From the NCBI RefSeq assembly GCF_002975275.1, contig NZ_PCOQ01000010.1:1-64000 (forward strand): a stretch of 64,000 bases of DNA, given 5' to 3'. The stretch comes from Achromobacter sp. MYb9 (GTDB lineage: Bacteria; Pseudomonadota; Gammaproteobacteria; Burkholderiales; Burkholderiaceae_B). Numbering within the stretch: position 1 is the first letter of the stretch; each line of letters begins with the position of its first letter. The translations under genes and the position numbers were made by a program. The notes under the pieces are model-generated. The model worked only from the letters and a program-made list of their open reading frames with translations. It did no database searches and had not been told where the DNA came from. Shown in pieces: positions 43,008 through 52,235 of the stretch.

Positions 43008-44540
43008 ATGTATCTGACGCAAGGCCTGCATCGCGCAAGCCAGCTGTATCCCGCGAAGATCGCGTTGCGCGAAGGCGCGCAGTGCTGGACGTACCCCGAA
43101 CTGCTGGCGTGGGCGGCGCGCAAGGCCGCGGTACTGCAAGACCAGGGCGTGCAGCCGGGCGACCGCGTCGCCTTGCTGGGCGCCAATAGCGCGGCCTATG
43201 TGTCGTGGATGCTGGCTTGCTGGTGGCTGGGGGCGGCGATCCAACCCTTGAATACCCGCTGGAGTGGCGCCGAACTGACGCAGGGGCTGGCCGACGGCGC
43301 TCCGCGCCTGTTGCTGGTCGATGAAGCGCTTGCGCCGCGCATGGCCGATGTGGCGGCGCCGTCCCTGCCGCACGTGCGGATGATGGCGGCGCTGGAAGCC
43401 CTGGCCGCCGCCGCCGCGCCTATCGAAGACCTGCGCGCGGGCGGCGCCACGCTGGCCGCCATTCTGTATACGGGCGGCACCACCGGCTTTCCCAAGGGCG
43501 CGATGCTGACGCACGCGAACCTGTGGAGCGCCGCCGTCGCACGGCTGGCCACCGTGCCGACGGACGCGGACAGCTGCGTGCTGCTGGTGGCGCCGCTGTT
43601 CCATGTGGCGGGGCTGGGGCGCTTGATGGGCCAGTTCCTGGCGGGCGCGTCCGTGGTGATGCAGCGCGGCTTCAATCCGAAGGCGGCGTTGCAGTCCTTG
43701 CAGGACGACGGCATCACCGAAGTGTTGCTGGTGCCCAGCATGATCCAGATGCTGTTGGATGAACCCGGATTCCCAGACTACCGGCTGGATGGCGTGCAGC
43801 GCGTCATCTGGGGCGCGTCGCCCATTTCGCCGGCGTTGCTGACGCGTGCGCTGGCCGCGTTTCCAAAAGCGGAATTCGTGCATGCCTACGGCATGACGGA
43901 AACATCGGCCATGGTGGCGATCAATGCGGACGTCCGGCAGGGCGGCCCGCGCGCAATGTCCGCCGGCCGTCCCGCCGTGGGGGTGGAAGTGCGCATCCTG
44001 ACGCCCGACGGGCGGAACGCCGCGGTCGGCGAGGTCGGCGAGCTGGCGGTGCGCGGCCCCATGGTGATATCGGGCTATTGGAACCTGCCCGACGAGACCG
44101 CCCGCGCGTTCGCCGACGGCTGGCTGTTGACGGGCGATGCCGCGCGCCTGGACGAGGCGGGCTACCTGACCGTGGTCGACCGCTTGAAGGACATGATCGT
44201 CAGCGGGGGCGAAAACGTCTACGCCGCGGAGGTCGAGGCCGTGCTGGCGCAGCACGCGGCGGTGGCGCGCTGCGCGGTGATCGGCGTGGCCCATGAACGC
44301 TGGGGCGAAGCGGTGCATGCGGTGATCGTGGCGCGCGCCGGCCACGCGCCTGACGTCGACGCGCTGCACGCCCATTGCCGTCAATGGCTGGCCACCTACA
44401 AATGCCCCAAAAGCTATGAATTCCGCGACGACCTTCCCATGTCGGCGGCAGGCAAGGTGTTGAAGTCCGTGCTACGGCAGGGCCATGAATCCCCGCGTGC
44501 GGCCCAGGCCGCGACGCCTCTCAAGGAGAAGCAGGCATGA
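43008..44540 (+). CDS. Acyl-CoA synthetase (AMP-forming), first ligase of the operon
   Basis: A 510-residue ANL-superfamily ligase that would adenylate a carboxylic acid and load it on CoA. The P-loop is LYTGGTTGFPKGAML, and the later motifs are YGMTETSAMV, LLTGDAARLDEAGY and DRLKDMIVSGGENV. The catalytic Lys is in MSAAGKVLK near the C-terminus. CAGGAGA upstream sets the ATG at 43008. Its stop overlaps the thiolase start (ATGA). The chain length of the substrate cannot be told. Confidence 0.92.
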   Translation: MYLTQGLHRASQLYPAKIALREGAQCWTYPELLAWAARKAAVLQDQGVQPGDRVALLGANSAAYVSWMLACWWLGAAIQPLNTRWSGAELTQGLADGAPRLLLVDEALAPRMADVAAPSLPHVRMMAALEALAAAAAPIEDLRAGGATLAAILYTGGTTGFPKGAMLTHANLWSAAVARLATVPTDADSCVLLVAPLFHVAGLGRLMGQFLAGASVVMQRGFNPKAALQSLQDDGITEVLLVPSMIQMLLDEPGFPDYRLDGVQRVIWGASPISPALLTRALAAFPKAEFVHAYGMTETSAMVAINADVRQGGPRAMSAGRPAVGVEVRILTPDGRNAAVGEVGELAVRGPMVISGYWNLPDETARAFADGWLLTGDAARLDEAGYLTVVDRLKDMIVSGGENVYAAEVEAVLAQHAAVARCAVIGVAHERWGEAVHAVIVARAGHAPDVDALHAHCRQWLATYKCPKSYEFRDDLPMSAAGKVLKSVLRQGHESPRAAQAATPLKEKQA

Positions 44541-45721
44541 ATCGAAAAGTATGGGTTGCCGGTGTCGGCATGATCCCGTTCAGCAAGCCCGGTGCAAGCG
44601 AACCGTATTCCGTGATGGGCATGCGCGCCGTGCGCGAAGCCTTGAAGGATGCCGGCGCGCCCTATGACGCCGTGCAGCAAGCCTATGCGGGCTACGTCTA
44701 CGGCGATTCAACGTCCGGCCAGGCGGTGGTGTACGGCGTGGGCCTGACGGGCATTCCCGTCTTCAACGTGAACAACAATTGCGCCAGCGGATCCTCCGCG
44801 TTGTTCCTGGCGCGCCAGGCGGTGGAAAGCGGCGCGGTGGAGTGCGCGCTGGCGGTGGGCTTCGAGCAAATGGTGCCCGGCGCGCTGAAAGGCGTGTACG
44901 AGGACCGCCCGTCGCCTTTGTCGGCGTTCGTGTCGTCCATGACGGACCTGCAGGGGTACGACGCGGCCAAGCCGCGCGCGGCGCAGTTCTTCGGCGGCGC
45001 GGGCCGCGACTACATGAAGGAACACGGTATCCGGGCCGATACGTTCGCGCGGATTTCGGTCAAGGCACGCCAGCACGCGGCGCGCAATCCGTACGCGGTG
45101 TTCCGCCAGACGGTAACCTTGGACGAAGTGCTGGCCGCGCCCATGATCTTTGATCCCTTGACCCGCTTGCAGTGCTGCCCGCCCACCTGCGGCGCGGCGG
45201 CGGCCATCTTGTGTTCGGACGATTTCGCGCGCCGCCATGGTTTGTCGCCAGCGGTCAGCATCGCCGCCCAGGCCATGACGACCGACACGCCGTCGACGTT
45301 CGGCGACGGCGATATGCGCAAGCTCGTGGGCTACGACATGACGCGCGCCGCGGCCGACCTCGTGTATGAGGCGGCTGGCGTCGATCCGGCGGATGTGGAT
45401 GTGGTGGAACTGCACGACTGCTTCACCGCGAACGAACTGATCACCTATGAAGGCTTGCGGCTGACACCCGAAGGCACTGCCGAACAGTTCATCGTCGACG
45501 GCGACAACACCTACGGCGGCCGCGTGGTGACCAATCCTTCGGGTGGCCTGTTGTCCAAGGGCCATCCGCTGGGCGCGACCGGCCTGGCGCAATGCGCGGA
45601 ACTGGTCTGGCAATTGCGCGGGCAGGCGGATCTGCGCCAGGTGGATGGGGCGCGGCTGGCGCTCCAGCACAACCTGGGGCTGGGCGGCGCCTGCGTCGTG
45701 ACGCTGTATCAGGCCGCCTGA
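44537..45721 (+). CDS. SCP-x-like thiolase (acetyl-CoA acetyltransferase family)
   Basis: A 394-residue thiolase-fold enzyme of the lipid-transfer/SCP-x type. The nucleophilic Cys82 is in NNNCASGSSAL, the HDCFTANELITYE segment marks the SCP-x branch, and GGLLSKGHPLGATG holds the active-site His. A Cys in LGGACVVTLY near the C-terminus fits the second catalytic position. It would cleave a 3-ketoacyl-CoA with CoA. Start overlaps the ligase stop by four bases. In eukaryotes this branch acts in peroxisomal cleavage of branched side chains. Confidence 0.9.
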   Translation: MNRKVWVAGVGMIPFSKPGASEPYSVMGMRAVREALKDAGAPYDAVQQAYAGYVYGDSTSGQAVVYGVGLTGIPVFNVNNNCASGSSALFLARQAVESGAVECALAVGFEQMVPGALKGVYEDRPSPLSAFVSSMTDLQGYDAAKPRAAQFFGGAGRDYMKEHGIRADTFARISVKARQHAARNPYAVFRQTVTLDEVLAAPMIFDPLTRLQCCPPTCGAAAAILCSDDFARRHGLSPAVSIAAQAMTTDTPSTFGDGDMRKLVGYDMTRAAADLVYEAAGVDPADVDVVELHDCFTANELITYEGLRLTPEGTAEQFIVDGDNTYGGRVVTNPSGGLLSKGHPLGATGLAQCAELVWQLRGQADLRQVDGARLALQHNLGLGGACVVTLYQAA

Positions 45722-45731
45722 GGAGACCGCC

Positions 45732-46175
45732 ATGCTGGACACCCGACATATCGGCGCCGAGCTGCCCGCATTCACCACGAGGGTGGAAGCGGGGCGGTTG
45801 CGGTTCTTCGCCAAAGCGACGGGGCAAGATGACCCCATCTATGCCGACGAGGCCGCTGCGCGCGCCGCCGGCCATCCCGCCTTGCCCGTGCCTCCGACCT
45901 TCTTTTTCTGTCTGGAAATGGATAGCCCGCGTCCTGCCGCCATGCGCGAGCTATTGGGCATCGACATCGGCCGGGTGCTGCACGGCGAACAGGGCTTCAC
46001 GTATCACGCCATGGCGCATGCAGGCGACGTGCTGCGCTTTGAGCCGCGCATCACCGACATCTATGCCAAGAAAGGCGGCGCGCTGGAATTCGTGGTGCGC
46101 GAAACGAGAGTGACGGGCGCAGCCGGAAAACTGGTGGCTGAACTGCGCGCCGTCACCGTCGTGCGCAATGGTTGA
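45732..46175 (+). CDS. MaoC N-terminal-domain hydratase half-protein
   Basis: A 147-residue hot-dog protein of the MaoC-N/FAS1-dehydratase-N type. RLRFFAKATGQDDPIYADEAAARAAG and LHGEQGFTYHAMAHAGDVLRF are family segments. It lies ten bases after the thiolase stop and its end sits against the next MaoC gene, whose ATG is 10 bp downstream. The pair look like the non-catalytic and catalytic halves of a heterodimeric enoyl-CoA hydratase. Confidence 0.85.
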   Translation: MLDTRHIGAELPAFTTRVEAGRLRFFAKATGQDDPIYADEAAARAAGHPALPVPPTFFFCLEMDSPRPAAMRELLGIDIGRVLHGEQGFTYHAMAHAGDVLRFEPRITDIYAKKGGALEFVVRETRVTGAAGKLVAELRAVTVVRNG

Positions 46176-46185
46176 GGAGAGCGCG

Positions 46186-46605
46186 ATGAGCGGCAACGGA
46201 TATCAAGATGCCCGGGCGGGCGACGCGCTGCCCGGTTTCACGGCGGGCCCCATCAGCCGGCATGCGCTGGCGCTGTACTGCGGCGCATCGGGCGACCACA
46301 ACCCTATTCACGTGGACCTGGACTTTGCCCGGTCGGCAGGCATGGACGACGTATTCGCGCACGGCATGCTGTCGGCGGCCTATCTGGCGCGGTTGCTGAC
46401 GAACTGGGCGCCGCAGTCGGCGCTGCGCGAATTTGCCGTGCGCTTCGTGGCGATCACGCACGTGGGCGACGAAGTGCGCTGCACCGGCCAGGTGGTCGAG
46501 CGCTTCGAGGCGCAAGGCGAAACCCGGTTGCGGGTCGAACTCAATGCCCGCAGCCAGACGGGTGAACTCAGGTTGAGCGGCTTGGCGGTTCTGGCCGCGC
46601 CTTGA
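46186..46605 (+). CDS. MaoC-domain (R)-type enoyl-CoA hydratase half-protein
   Basis: A 139-residue hot-dog protein with the catalytic GDHNPIHVDLDFA motif (Asp and His of the (R)-specific hydratase dyad). GAGGAGA five bases upstream sets the ATG at 46186; an upstream ATG at 46168 would overlap the previous gene. With the preceding MaoC-N protein it should hydrate a 2-enoyl-CoA to the (R)-3-hydroxyacyl-CoA. The next gene is an SDR able to oxidise that product. Confidence 0.88.
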   Translation: MSGNGYQDARAGDALPGFTAGPISRHALALYCGASGDHNPIHVDLDFARSAGMDDVFAHGMLSAAYLARLLTNWAPQSALREFAVRFVAITHVGDEVRCTGQVVERFEAQGETRLRVELNARSQTGELRLSGLAVLAAP

Positions 46606-46626
46606 ATACGGAACAGGAGACAGACG

Positions 46627-47451
46627 ATGGGAACGCTTGAAGGAAAGGTTGCGCTGGTGTCGGGGTCGGGCCGTGGCATCGGCCAGGAAATCGCGCTGAA
46701 GCTGGCGCGTGAAGGCGCGAAGGTTGTCGTGAACGACCTGGACGCCGGCCCTGCCGAAGACACGGTGGCCATGATCCGCCAACTAGGCGGACAGGCGCAG
46801 GCCTGCGTGGGCAGCGTGACGGAATCCGGCTTTGCCGAGCGCTTCGTGGGTACGGCGGTGGACGCGTTCGGCGGGCTGGACATCATCGTGAACAACGCCG
46901 GCTATACCTGGGACAACGTAATCCAGAAAATGACCGACGAGCAGTGGGACGAGATTCTGGCGGTGCACCTGTCCGCCCCGTTTCGAATCCTGCGCGCGGC
47001 TTCGGGCTTCATCCGTGAAGCCGCCAAGGCCGAGGCGGCGCAGGGGCGCGAGGTCTTCCGCAAGGTGGTGAATATTTCGTCCACGTCGGGCGTGATGGGC
47101 AATGCGGGCCAGGCCAATTATGCGGCCGCCAAGGCGGGCATCAACGGGTTGACGCGTGCCTTGGCCAAGGAGTGGGGGCGCTACAAAGTCAATGTGAACA
47201 GCGTGGCGTTCGGCCTGATCAAGACCCGCCTGACGGAGGCGGCGGCCGATGGCGATGCCACGCTGGATATCCAGGGCCGCCAGATCAAGGTGGGCGTGAA
47301 TCCGCAGGTGCTGAAGAACGCCGAAAGCCTGATCCCGATTGGCCGCGCCGGCACGCCGGCGGAAGCGGCGGGGGCCGTGTACCTGTTCTGCCTGCCGGAA
47401 TCCAACTACGTCAGCGGCCAGGTGCTGGTCGTGGGCGGCGGCCGTCCTTGA
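46627..47451 (+). CDS. SDR-family oxidoreductase, probable 3-hydroxyacyl-CoA dehydrogenase
   Basis: A 274-residue classical short-chain dehydrogenase. The NAD(P) loop is GSGRGIGQE (13-21), NNAG is at 89-92, and the catalytic Ser152, Tyr165 and Lys169 are in NISSTSG and ANYAAAKAG. Asp37 in VVNDLDA favours NAD. Within the operon it should oxidise the 3-hydroxyacyl-CoA from the MaoC pair, a role like that of the dehydrogenase part of MFE-2. AGGAGA lies upstream of the ATG. Confidence 0.88.
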   Translation: MGTLEGKVALVSGSGRGIGQEIALKLAREGAKVVVNDLDAGPAEDTVAMIRQLGGQAQACVGSVTESGFAERFVGTAVDAFGGLDIIVNNAGYTWDNVIQKMTDEQWDEILAVHLSAPFRILRAASGFIREAAKAEAAQGREVFRKVVNISSTSGVMGNAGQANYAAAKAGINGLTRALAKEWGRYKVNVNSVAFGLIKTRLTEAAADGDATLDIQGRQIKVGVNPQVLKNAESLIPIGRAGTPAEAAGAVYLFCLPESNYVSGQVLVVGGGRP

Positions 47452-47468
47452 TGCCGGGGGAGACGCTG

Positions 47469-48623
47469 ATGGACACGCCACGGCAAGGCTGGATGGACGC
47501 GGATTTGACGCTATTCCAGGATTCCACGCGCCGCTTGTTCGAAAAGGAGTTCGTGCCTGACGAGGAAAAGTGGCGCAAGCAGCAGCATGCCGACCGCGAG
47601 GTCTGGCACAAGGCGGGCCGCATGGGCCTGCTGTGCGTCAGCATGCCCGAGGATTATGGCGGCGGCGGCGGCACCTTCGCCCACGAGGCCATCGTGGCGG
47701 CGGAGCAGGCGCGCGCCATGGTCTATGGCTTCAGCAACAACGTGCACAGCGCGATTCTGGCGCATTACATCCTGAACTACGGCACCGAAGCGCAAAAACA
47801 GTGTTGGCTGCCCAAGATGGCGACGGGGGAACTGGTAGGCGCTATCGCAATGAGCGAACCCGGCGCGGGCTCTGACCTGAAAAGCGTGCGCACCACCGCG
47901 GTTCGCGACGGCGACGCCTACGTGGTCAACGGCTCGAAGACCTTTATCACCAACGGCCTGCATGCCGACCTGATCTGCGTGGTGGCCAAGACGGATCCGC
48001 ACGCCGGTTCGCGCGGCGTATCGCTGATCATGGTCGAGACCCGGGACCTGCCAGGGTTCCGGCGTGGCCGTCTGTTGGAGAAACTGGGCCAGAAAAGCCT
48101 GGATACGGCAGAGCTCTTCTTCGACGGCGTGCGGGTGCCTGCCGCCAATCTGCTGGGCGAAGCGGAAGGACGCGGTTTCACGCAACTGATGCAGCAATTG
48201 CCGCGTGAGCGGCTGCTGATCGCCGTGGGTGCGGTGGCGACAATGCGGCGCGCCATCGACGAGACGGTGGCCTACACCCGGACGCGGCAGGTATTCGGGC
48301 AACCGTTGATCGACATGCAGAACACGCGCTTCAAGCTGGCTGAATGCGAGACCGTGGCGACCATCGCGGCGCGTTTCGTCGACGATTGCATTACGCGGCA
48401 GCTGGAGGGCGTGCTGGACCTGTCCACCGCCGCCATGGCGAAGTGGTGGACGACGCAGATGAACTGCCAGGTGATCGACGAATGCCTGCAACTGCATGGC
48501 GGCTACGGCTACATGCTGGAATACCCCATCGCCCGCATGTATGCCGACGCGCGCGTGGGCAAGATCTACGGCGGATCGAACGAGATCATGAAAGAGATCA
48601 TTGCCCGCGGCATGACCGCCTGA
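47469..48623 (+). CDS. Acyl-CoA dehydrogenase, LCAD-like
   Basis: A 384-residue FAD-dependent acyl-CoA dehydrogenase. IAMSEPGAGSDLKSVRTTA and NGSKTFITNG are FAD-domain signatures. The C-terminal site reads IYGGSNEIMKEI, lacking the Glu of the MCAD-type YEGT motif; instead Glu247 in LPRERLLIA matches the helix-G base used by long-chain and isovaleryl types. It would introduce the 2,3 double bond. GGGGGAGA lies upstream. Seventeen bases separate it from the SDR. Confidence 0.92.
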   Translation: MDTPRQGWMDADLTLFQDSTRRLFEKEFVPDEEKWRKQQHADREVWHKAGRMGLLCVSMPEDYGGGGGTFAHEAIVAAEQARAMVYGFSNNVHSAILAHYILNYGTEAQKQCWLPKMATGELVGAIAMSEPGAGSDLKSVRTTAVRDGDAYVVNGSKTFITNGLHADLICVVAKTDPHAGSRGVSLIMVETRDLPGFRRGRLLEKLGQKSLDTAELFFDGVRVPAANLLGEAEGRGFTQLMQQLPRERLLIAVGAVATMRRAIDETVAYTRTRQVFGQPLIDMQNTRFKLAECETVATIAARFVDDCITRQLEGVLDLSTAAMAKWWTTQMNCQVIDECLQLHGGYGYMLEYPIARMYADARVGKIYGGSNEIMKEIIARGMTA

Positions 48624-48637
48624 GGGGGGAGACACGA

Positions 48638-50308
48638 ATGCAGCAAGCGCATCATCAATATTGGCCCAAGGGGCTGCCGCACCACATCAGCCAACCCCAA
48701 TCCAGCCTGGTCTTCAATCTGGAGGCCTCGGCCACGCGGTATCCCGGCAAGCCCGCCATCGTGTTCTACGACACGGTACTGGACTATGCGCGGCTCAAGC
48801 GCGAGGTCGACGCGATGGCCGGCTATCTGCAGCATGGCGCCGGCGTGCAGGCGGGCGACCGCGTATTGCTGCTTAGCCAGAACTGCCCGCAGTTCATCAT
48901 TGCCTATTACGCGATCTTGCGTGCCGAGGCCGTGGTCGTGCCGGTGAACGCGATGAGCACGCCCGACGAACTGGCGCATTATCTGCAAGACAGCGGCGCC
49001 CGCGTGGCGTTCGCGGCGCAGGAACTGGCCGGGCGGTTGGCGGGTTTCGTGGACGACGGCCGGCTGGACCGCGTGATCGTCCATACCTATTCCGACTACC
49101 TGGGGCCCGGCGACGGCGGCCTGGCGCCTCCGGACTGGATCGCCGCGCCGCGGCGGACGCCCGACGTCGCGGGTGGCGTGCCCTGGTACGGTGCGCTGGC
49201 GCTCAACGCGCCGCCCGCGCCGCACAAGGCGACGGCCGCCGACCTGTGCCTGTTGCCCTACACGTCGGGCACGACCGGCCGCCCCAAGGGGTGCCGGCAC
49301 ACGCACGGCACGCTGGGCGCGGCGGTGACGGGATCGCAACTGTGGCGGGGCCTGACCGCCGAAGCCGTGATCATGGGGGTGGCGCCCATGTTTCACCTGC
49401 TGGGCATGCAGAACTGCATGAACCTGCCGATCCTGTTGGGGGCGACCGTCGTCCTGTTGCCGCGATGGGACCGCCAGGTGGCGGCGCACTTGATGGCGCG
49501 GCATCGGGTCAGCGTGTGGGCCGCGCCGCCCGCGATGGTCGTGGATTTCTTCGCGCAGCCCGGCATTGAATCGTTCGACCTGTCCAACCTGGCCTTGTTG
49601 TGCGGCGGCGGCGCGCCCATGCCCGAATCCGTGGCGGCCATGCTGGCCGAGCGCTACGGCATCATCTTCAACGAAGCCTACGGGCTGACCGAAACGGCAT
49701 CGTTCCTGCATTGCAATCCCATGCAGCGCAATAAGCGCCAGTGCATCGGCGTGCCGACGTTCGGGGTGGATACGCGGGTGGTGGACCCGTCGACGCTGGC
49801 GGAATTGCCGCCTGGCGAGACCGGCGAACTGGTCACGCGGGGCGCGCAGATCATGCAGGGCTATTGGAATAACCCCGCCGCCGATGCCGACGCGTTCTTC
49901 GTGCTGGACGGGGAGAGGTACTTCCGCACCGGGGATCTGGGCCGCGTGGACGAAGACGGCTATTTCTTCGTGACCGACCGCCTGAAGCGCATGATCAACG
50001 CGTCGGGTTACAAGGTCTGGCCAGCCGAGGTCGAGAACGCCCTGTACGAGCACCCCGCCGTGCACGAAGCCTGCGTGATCGGCGTGCCCGACCCCTGTCG
50101 GGGTGAAACGGTAAAGGCGTTGCTGGTGTTGCGGCCCGAAGCGCGCGATAACGCTCGTGAAGACGAGGTGATCGCCTGGGCGCGCACGCGCATGGCGGCC
50201 TACAAGGCGCCGCGCATCGTGGAGTTCGTCGATGCGCTGCCCAAGTCAAGCACGGGCAAGATCCTATGGCGCCAGTTGCAAGAGGCGGGGCGCGTCCCTC
50301 GGGCTTGA
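48638..50308 (+). CDS. Long-chain acyl-CoA synthetase-like ligase, second ligase of the operon
   Basis: A 556-residue ANL ligase. The P-loop is LPYTSGTTGRPKGCRHTHG, with YGLTETASF, YFRTGDLGRVDEDGY and DRLKRMINASGYKVWPAE following. The catalytic Lys is in KSSTGKILWR. It differs clearly from the first ligase of the operon and is more like long-chain fatty acid ligases. Two ligases in one operon suggest two acids or an acid plus its degradation intermediate. The gene starts 14 bp after the dehydrogenase stop and is the last of the unit. Confidence 0.9.
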   Translation: MQQAHHQYWPKGLPHHISQPQSSLVFNLEASATRYPGKPAIVFYDTVLDYARLKREVDAMAGYLQHGAGVQAGDRVLLLSQNCPQFIIAYYAILRAEAVVVPVNAMSTPDELAHYLQDSGARVAFAAQELAGRLAGFVDDGRLDRVIVHTYSDYLGPGDGGLAPPDWIAAPRRTPDVAGGVPWYGALALNAPPAPHKATAADLCLLPYTSGTTGRPKGCRHTHGTLGAAVTGSQLWRGLTAEAVIMGVAPMFHLLGMQNCMNLPILLGATVVLLPRWDRQVAAHLMARHRVSVWAAPPAMVVDFFAQPGIESFDLSNLALLCGGGAPMPESVAAMLAERYGIIFNEAYGLTETASFLHCNPMQRNKRQCIGVPTFGVDTRVVDPSTLAELPPGETGELVTRGAQIMQGYWNNPAADADAFFVLDGERYFRTGDLGRVDEDGYFFVTDRLKRMINASGYKVWPAEVENALYEHPAVHEACVIGVPDPCRGETVKALLVLRPEARDNAREDEVIAWARTRMAAYKAPRIVEFVDALPKSSTGKILWRQLQEAGRVPRA

Positions 50309-50343
50309 TGCCATGTGCCCAAGGGCGGGGCCCGGCAGCGGCA

Positions 50344-50766
50344 TTACGCCGTGGTGTCGCCCGCCGCTTCAGGCTGATAGAGAATTTCTTCGATCGTGGC
50401 GGCGTGCTCGGTCTGGTTGGGGGCGGTCCAGGTGACGCGCTGGCCCTGGCGCGAACCGATCAGGCTCAGCCCCAGCGGCGACAGCACCGACACTTGGCCT
50501 TGCGCAAGGTTGGCGTCCGCCGGGTAGCACAGCGTGACGATCATTTCGTCGCCGTTGGCGTTCAGCAGGCGCAGGCGGGAGCGCATCGTGACGATGTCTG
50601 GCGTGACGTCTTCCAGCGTGATGATCGGCGCCGAATCCAGGATGTCCTGCGTGGCGTCGATGGCATCGCGCGACAGCGCGGCGGCGCTGCCGGGGCGGGT
50701 GATCATGCCGAGCAGGCGGGCGTGGTCCAGGGCGGTGATCAGTTTGTCTTGCGGCAAGGCGTTCAT
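50344..50766 (-). CDS. rnk: Nucleoside diphosphate kinase regulator (Rnk)
   Basis: A 140-residue protein with a short N-terminal region and a GreA/GreB-type C-terminal domain (YPADANLAQGQVSVLSPLGLSLIG), typical of Rnk. In other bacteria Rnk binds RNA polymerase and influences nucleotide pools. It is convergent with the catabolic operon, 35 bp from the second ligase stop. No operon partner. Confidence 0.9.
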   Translation of the reverse strand: MNALPQDKLITALDHARLLGMITRPGSAAALSRDAIDATQDILDSAPIITLEDVTPDIVTMRSRLRLLNANGDEMIVTLCYPADANLAQGQVSVLSPLGLSLIGSRQGQRVTWTAPNQTEHAATIEEILYQPEAAGDTTA

Positions 50767-51085
50767 ATTGATTCTTCTAAGACGAATGGCCCCCCTTGGC
50801 AGACGCTTTTCAGGTTTGCTCGGGCGAGGCGATGGAGGAGGCGACTGCGAAAGCCGGTCCCGAGGGGCGTGCCGCCATGCGGCGGGGGGCGGATAAGCGC
50901 CCTGTTCCCTGGGGAGAGCCTACGCGGGCTGGGTCAAGCGTCTTTGCGGCGCAGGTTTTCGCGCGTTTGGCGCGCAATCTGCTGTCGGCAACAGCCCAGT
51001 ATATAGGCCATTGCCGACGCGAGGGGGGCGAAGGCCTGGAAAGCGGGCGGACGCCTCCACCCGCCAAGCGCCTTCCGGGTGGGAA
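50767..51085. other. Intergenic region between rnk and the hydrolase gene
   Basis: About 320 bp lying upstream of rnk and downstream of the hydrolase. No credible gene, RNA or repeat is seen. It should hold the rnk promoter. Confidence 0.4.
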
Positions 51086-51922
51086 TCAGCCCTTGATGAA
51101 GGCCAGCAGGTCCGGATTGATGACGTCGCCGTGCGTGGTCAGCATGCCATGCGGGAACCCCGCATACACCTTCAGCGTGCCGTGCTTCAGCAGTTTGACC
51201 GCCAGCTTCGAAGAGTCGTCGATGGGCACGATCTGATCGTCGTCGCCGTGCATGACGAGCGTCGGCACGGTGATGGCCTTCAGGTCTTCGGTCTGGTCGG
51301 TTTCCGAAAAGGCCTTGATGCCCTCGTAGTGCGCCTTGGCCGAGCCGATCATGCCTTGCCGCCACCAGTTGTTGATGACGCCTTGCGATACCTTGGCGTC
51401 CGGGCGGTTGAAACCGTAAAAGGGGCCGGAAGCGACATCGGTGAAGAACTGGGCGCGGTTGGCGGCGAGGGCAGCGCGGAAGCCGTCGAACACCTCGATC
51501 GGCGTGCCGCCGGGGTTGGCGTCGGTCTTGACCATCAAGGGCGGCACGGCGCTGACCAGCACGGCGCGGGCGACGCGGCCCTGCGGCTGGCCAAACTTGG
51601 CGACATAGCGCGCGACTTCGCCGCCGCCGGTGGAATGGCCGATGTGGACGGTGTTGCGCAGATCCAGGTGTTCGACCACCGCCGACGCGTCGGCGGCATA
51701 GTGATCCATGTCGTGGCCGTCGCTGACCTGGCTGGAACGGCCATGGCCGCGGCGGTCATGCGCGATGACGCGAAAGCCCTTGGCGACGAAGTACAGCATC
51801 TGGGCGTCCCAGTCGTCGCTCGACAAGGGCCAGCCGTGGTGGAACATGATGGGCTGGGCCGTTTTAGGGCCCCAGTCCTTGAAATAGATCTGCACGCCGT
51901 CGGGGGTGGTGATGGTGCTCAT
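51086..51922 (-). CDS. Alpha/beta hydrolase, non-heme chloroperoxidase-like
   Basis: A 278-residue alpha/beta hydrolase. The catalytic triad is Ser97 in GHSTGGGE, Asp in [11 protein letters not shown] (about 229) and His in [10 protein letters not shown] (about 258). [16 protein letters not shown] forms the oxyanion region and is typical of the cofactor-free chloroperoxidase/perhydrolase branch. The natural substrate may simply be an ester or lactone. It has no signal peptide and is divergent from the SDR-GH15 pair. Confidence 0.9.
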   Translation of the reverse strand: MSTITTPDGVQIYFKDWGPKTAQPIMFHHGWPLSSDDWDAQMLYFVAKGFRVIAHDRRGHGRSSQVSDGHDMDHYAADASAVVEHLDLRNTVHIGHSTGGGEVARYVAKFGQPQGRVARAVLVSAVPPLMVKTDANPGGTPIEVFDGFRAALAANRAQFFTDVASGPFYGFNRPDAKVSQGVINNWWRQGMIGSAKAHYEGIKAFSETDQTEDLKAITVPTLVMHGDDDQIVPIDDSSKLAVKLLKHGTLKVYAGFPHGMLTTHGDVINPDLLAFIKG

Positions 51923-52235
51923 GGTCAGTGACTCCGGGAGAGGCAGGAAAGGGAGGTACCGCAGGAGAGGCCGGGCTGGGAAGCCGGCCGATTCACAGCG
52001 TAACGCGCATACCGCCCCGTCGCTTGTACGTTATCAAGCGCCTTTGGATGAAATCATCCTGCCTTGCCGGCACGCGATCGCCCGCGCCCGTTCCTGGTGC
52101 CCCGTCCCCCAGACCTGCCCGCCGCCGGTTGAACCGGCGCCCGTCCGGGACTAAGCTCAAGGCTGGCTATCGTAAGCGGCGCTTGGGGATCCGCACGTCA
52201 GCAGCACCGGACCCGCTCGCCGCAAGGAGAGCAGC
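51923..52235. other. Divergent intergenic region, hydrolase / SDR
   Basis: About 310 bp with no gene. It contains a 17-bp odd palindrome at 52123-52139, CGCCGGTT-G-AACCGGCG, about 97 bp before the SDR start. Promoters for both flanking genes should lie here. Confidence 0.45.

Noticed and set aside
52123-52139. 17-bp odd palindrome upstream of the SDR gene as a named operator
   Set aside because: It is GC-only in the arms and could arise by chance in this composition. No regulator gene is adjacent, so it is listed only as part of the intergenic region.
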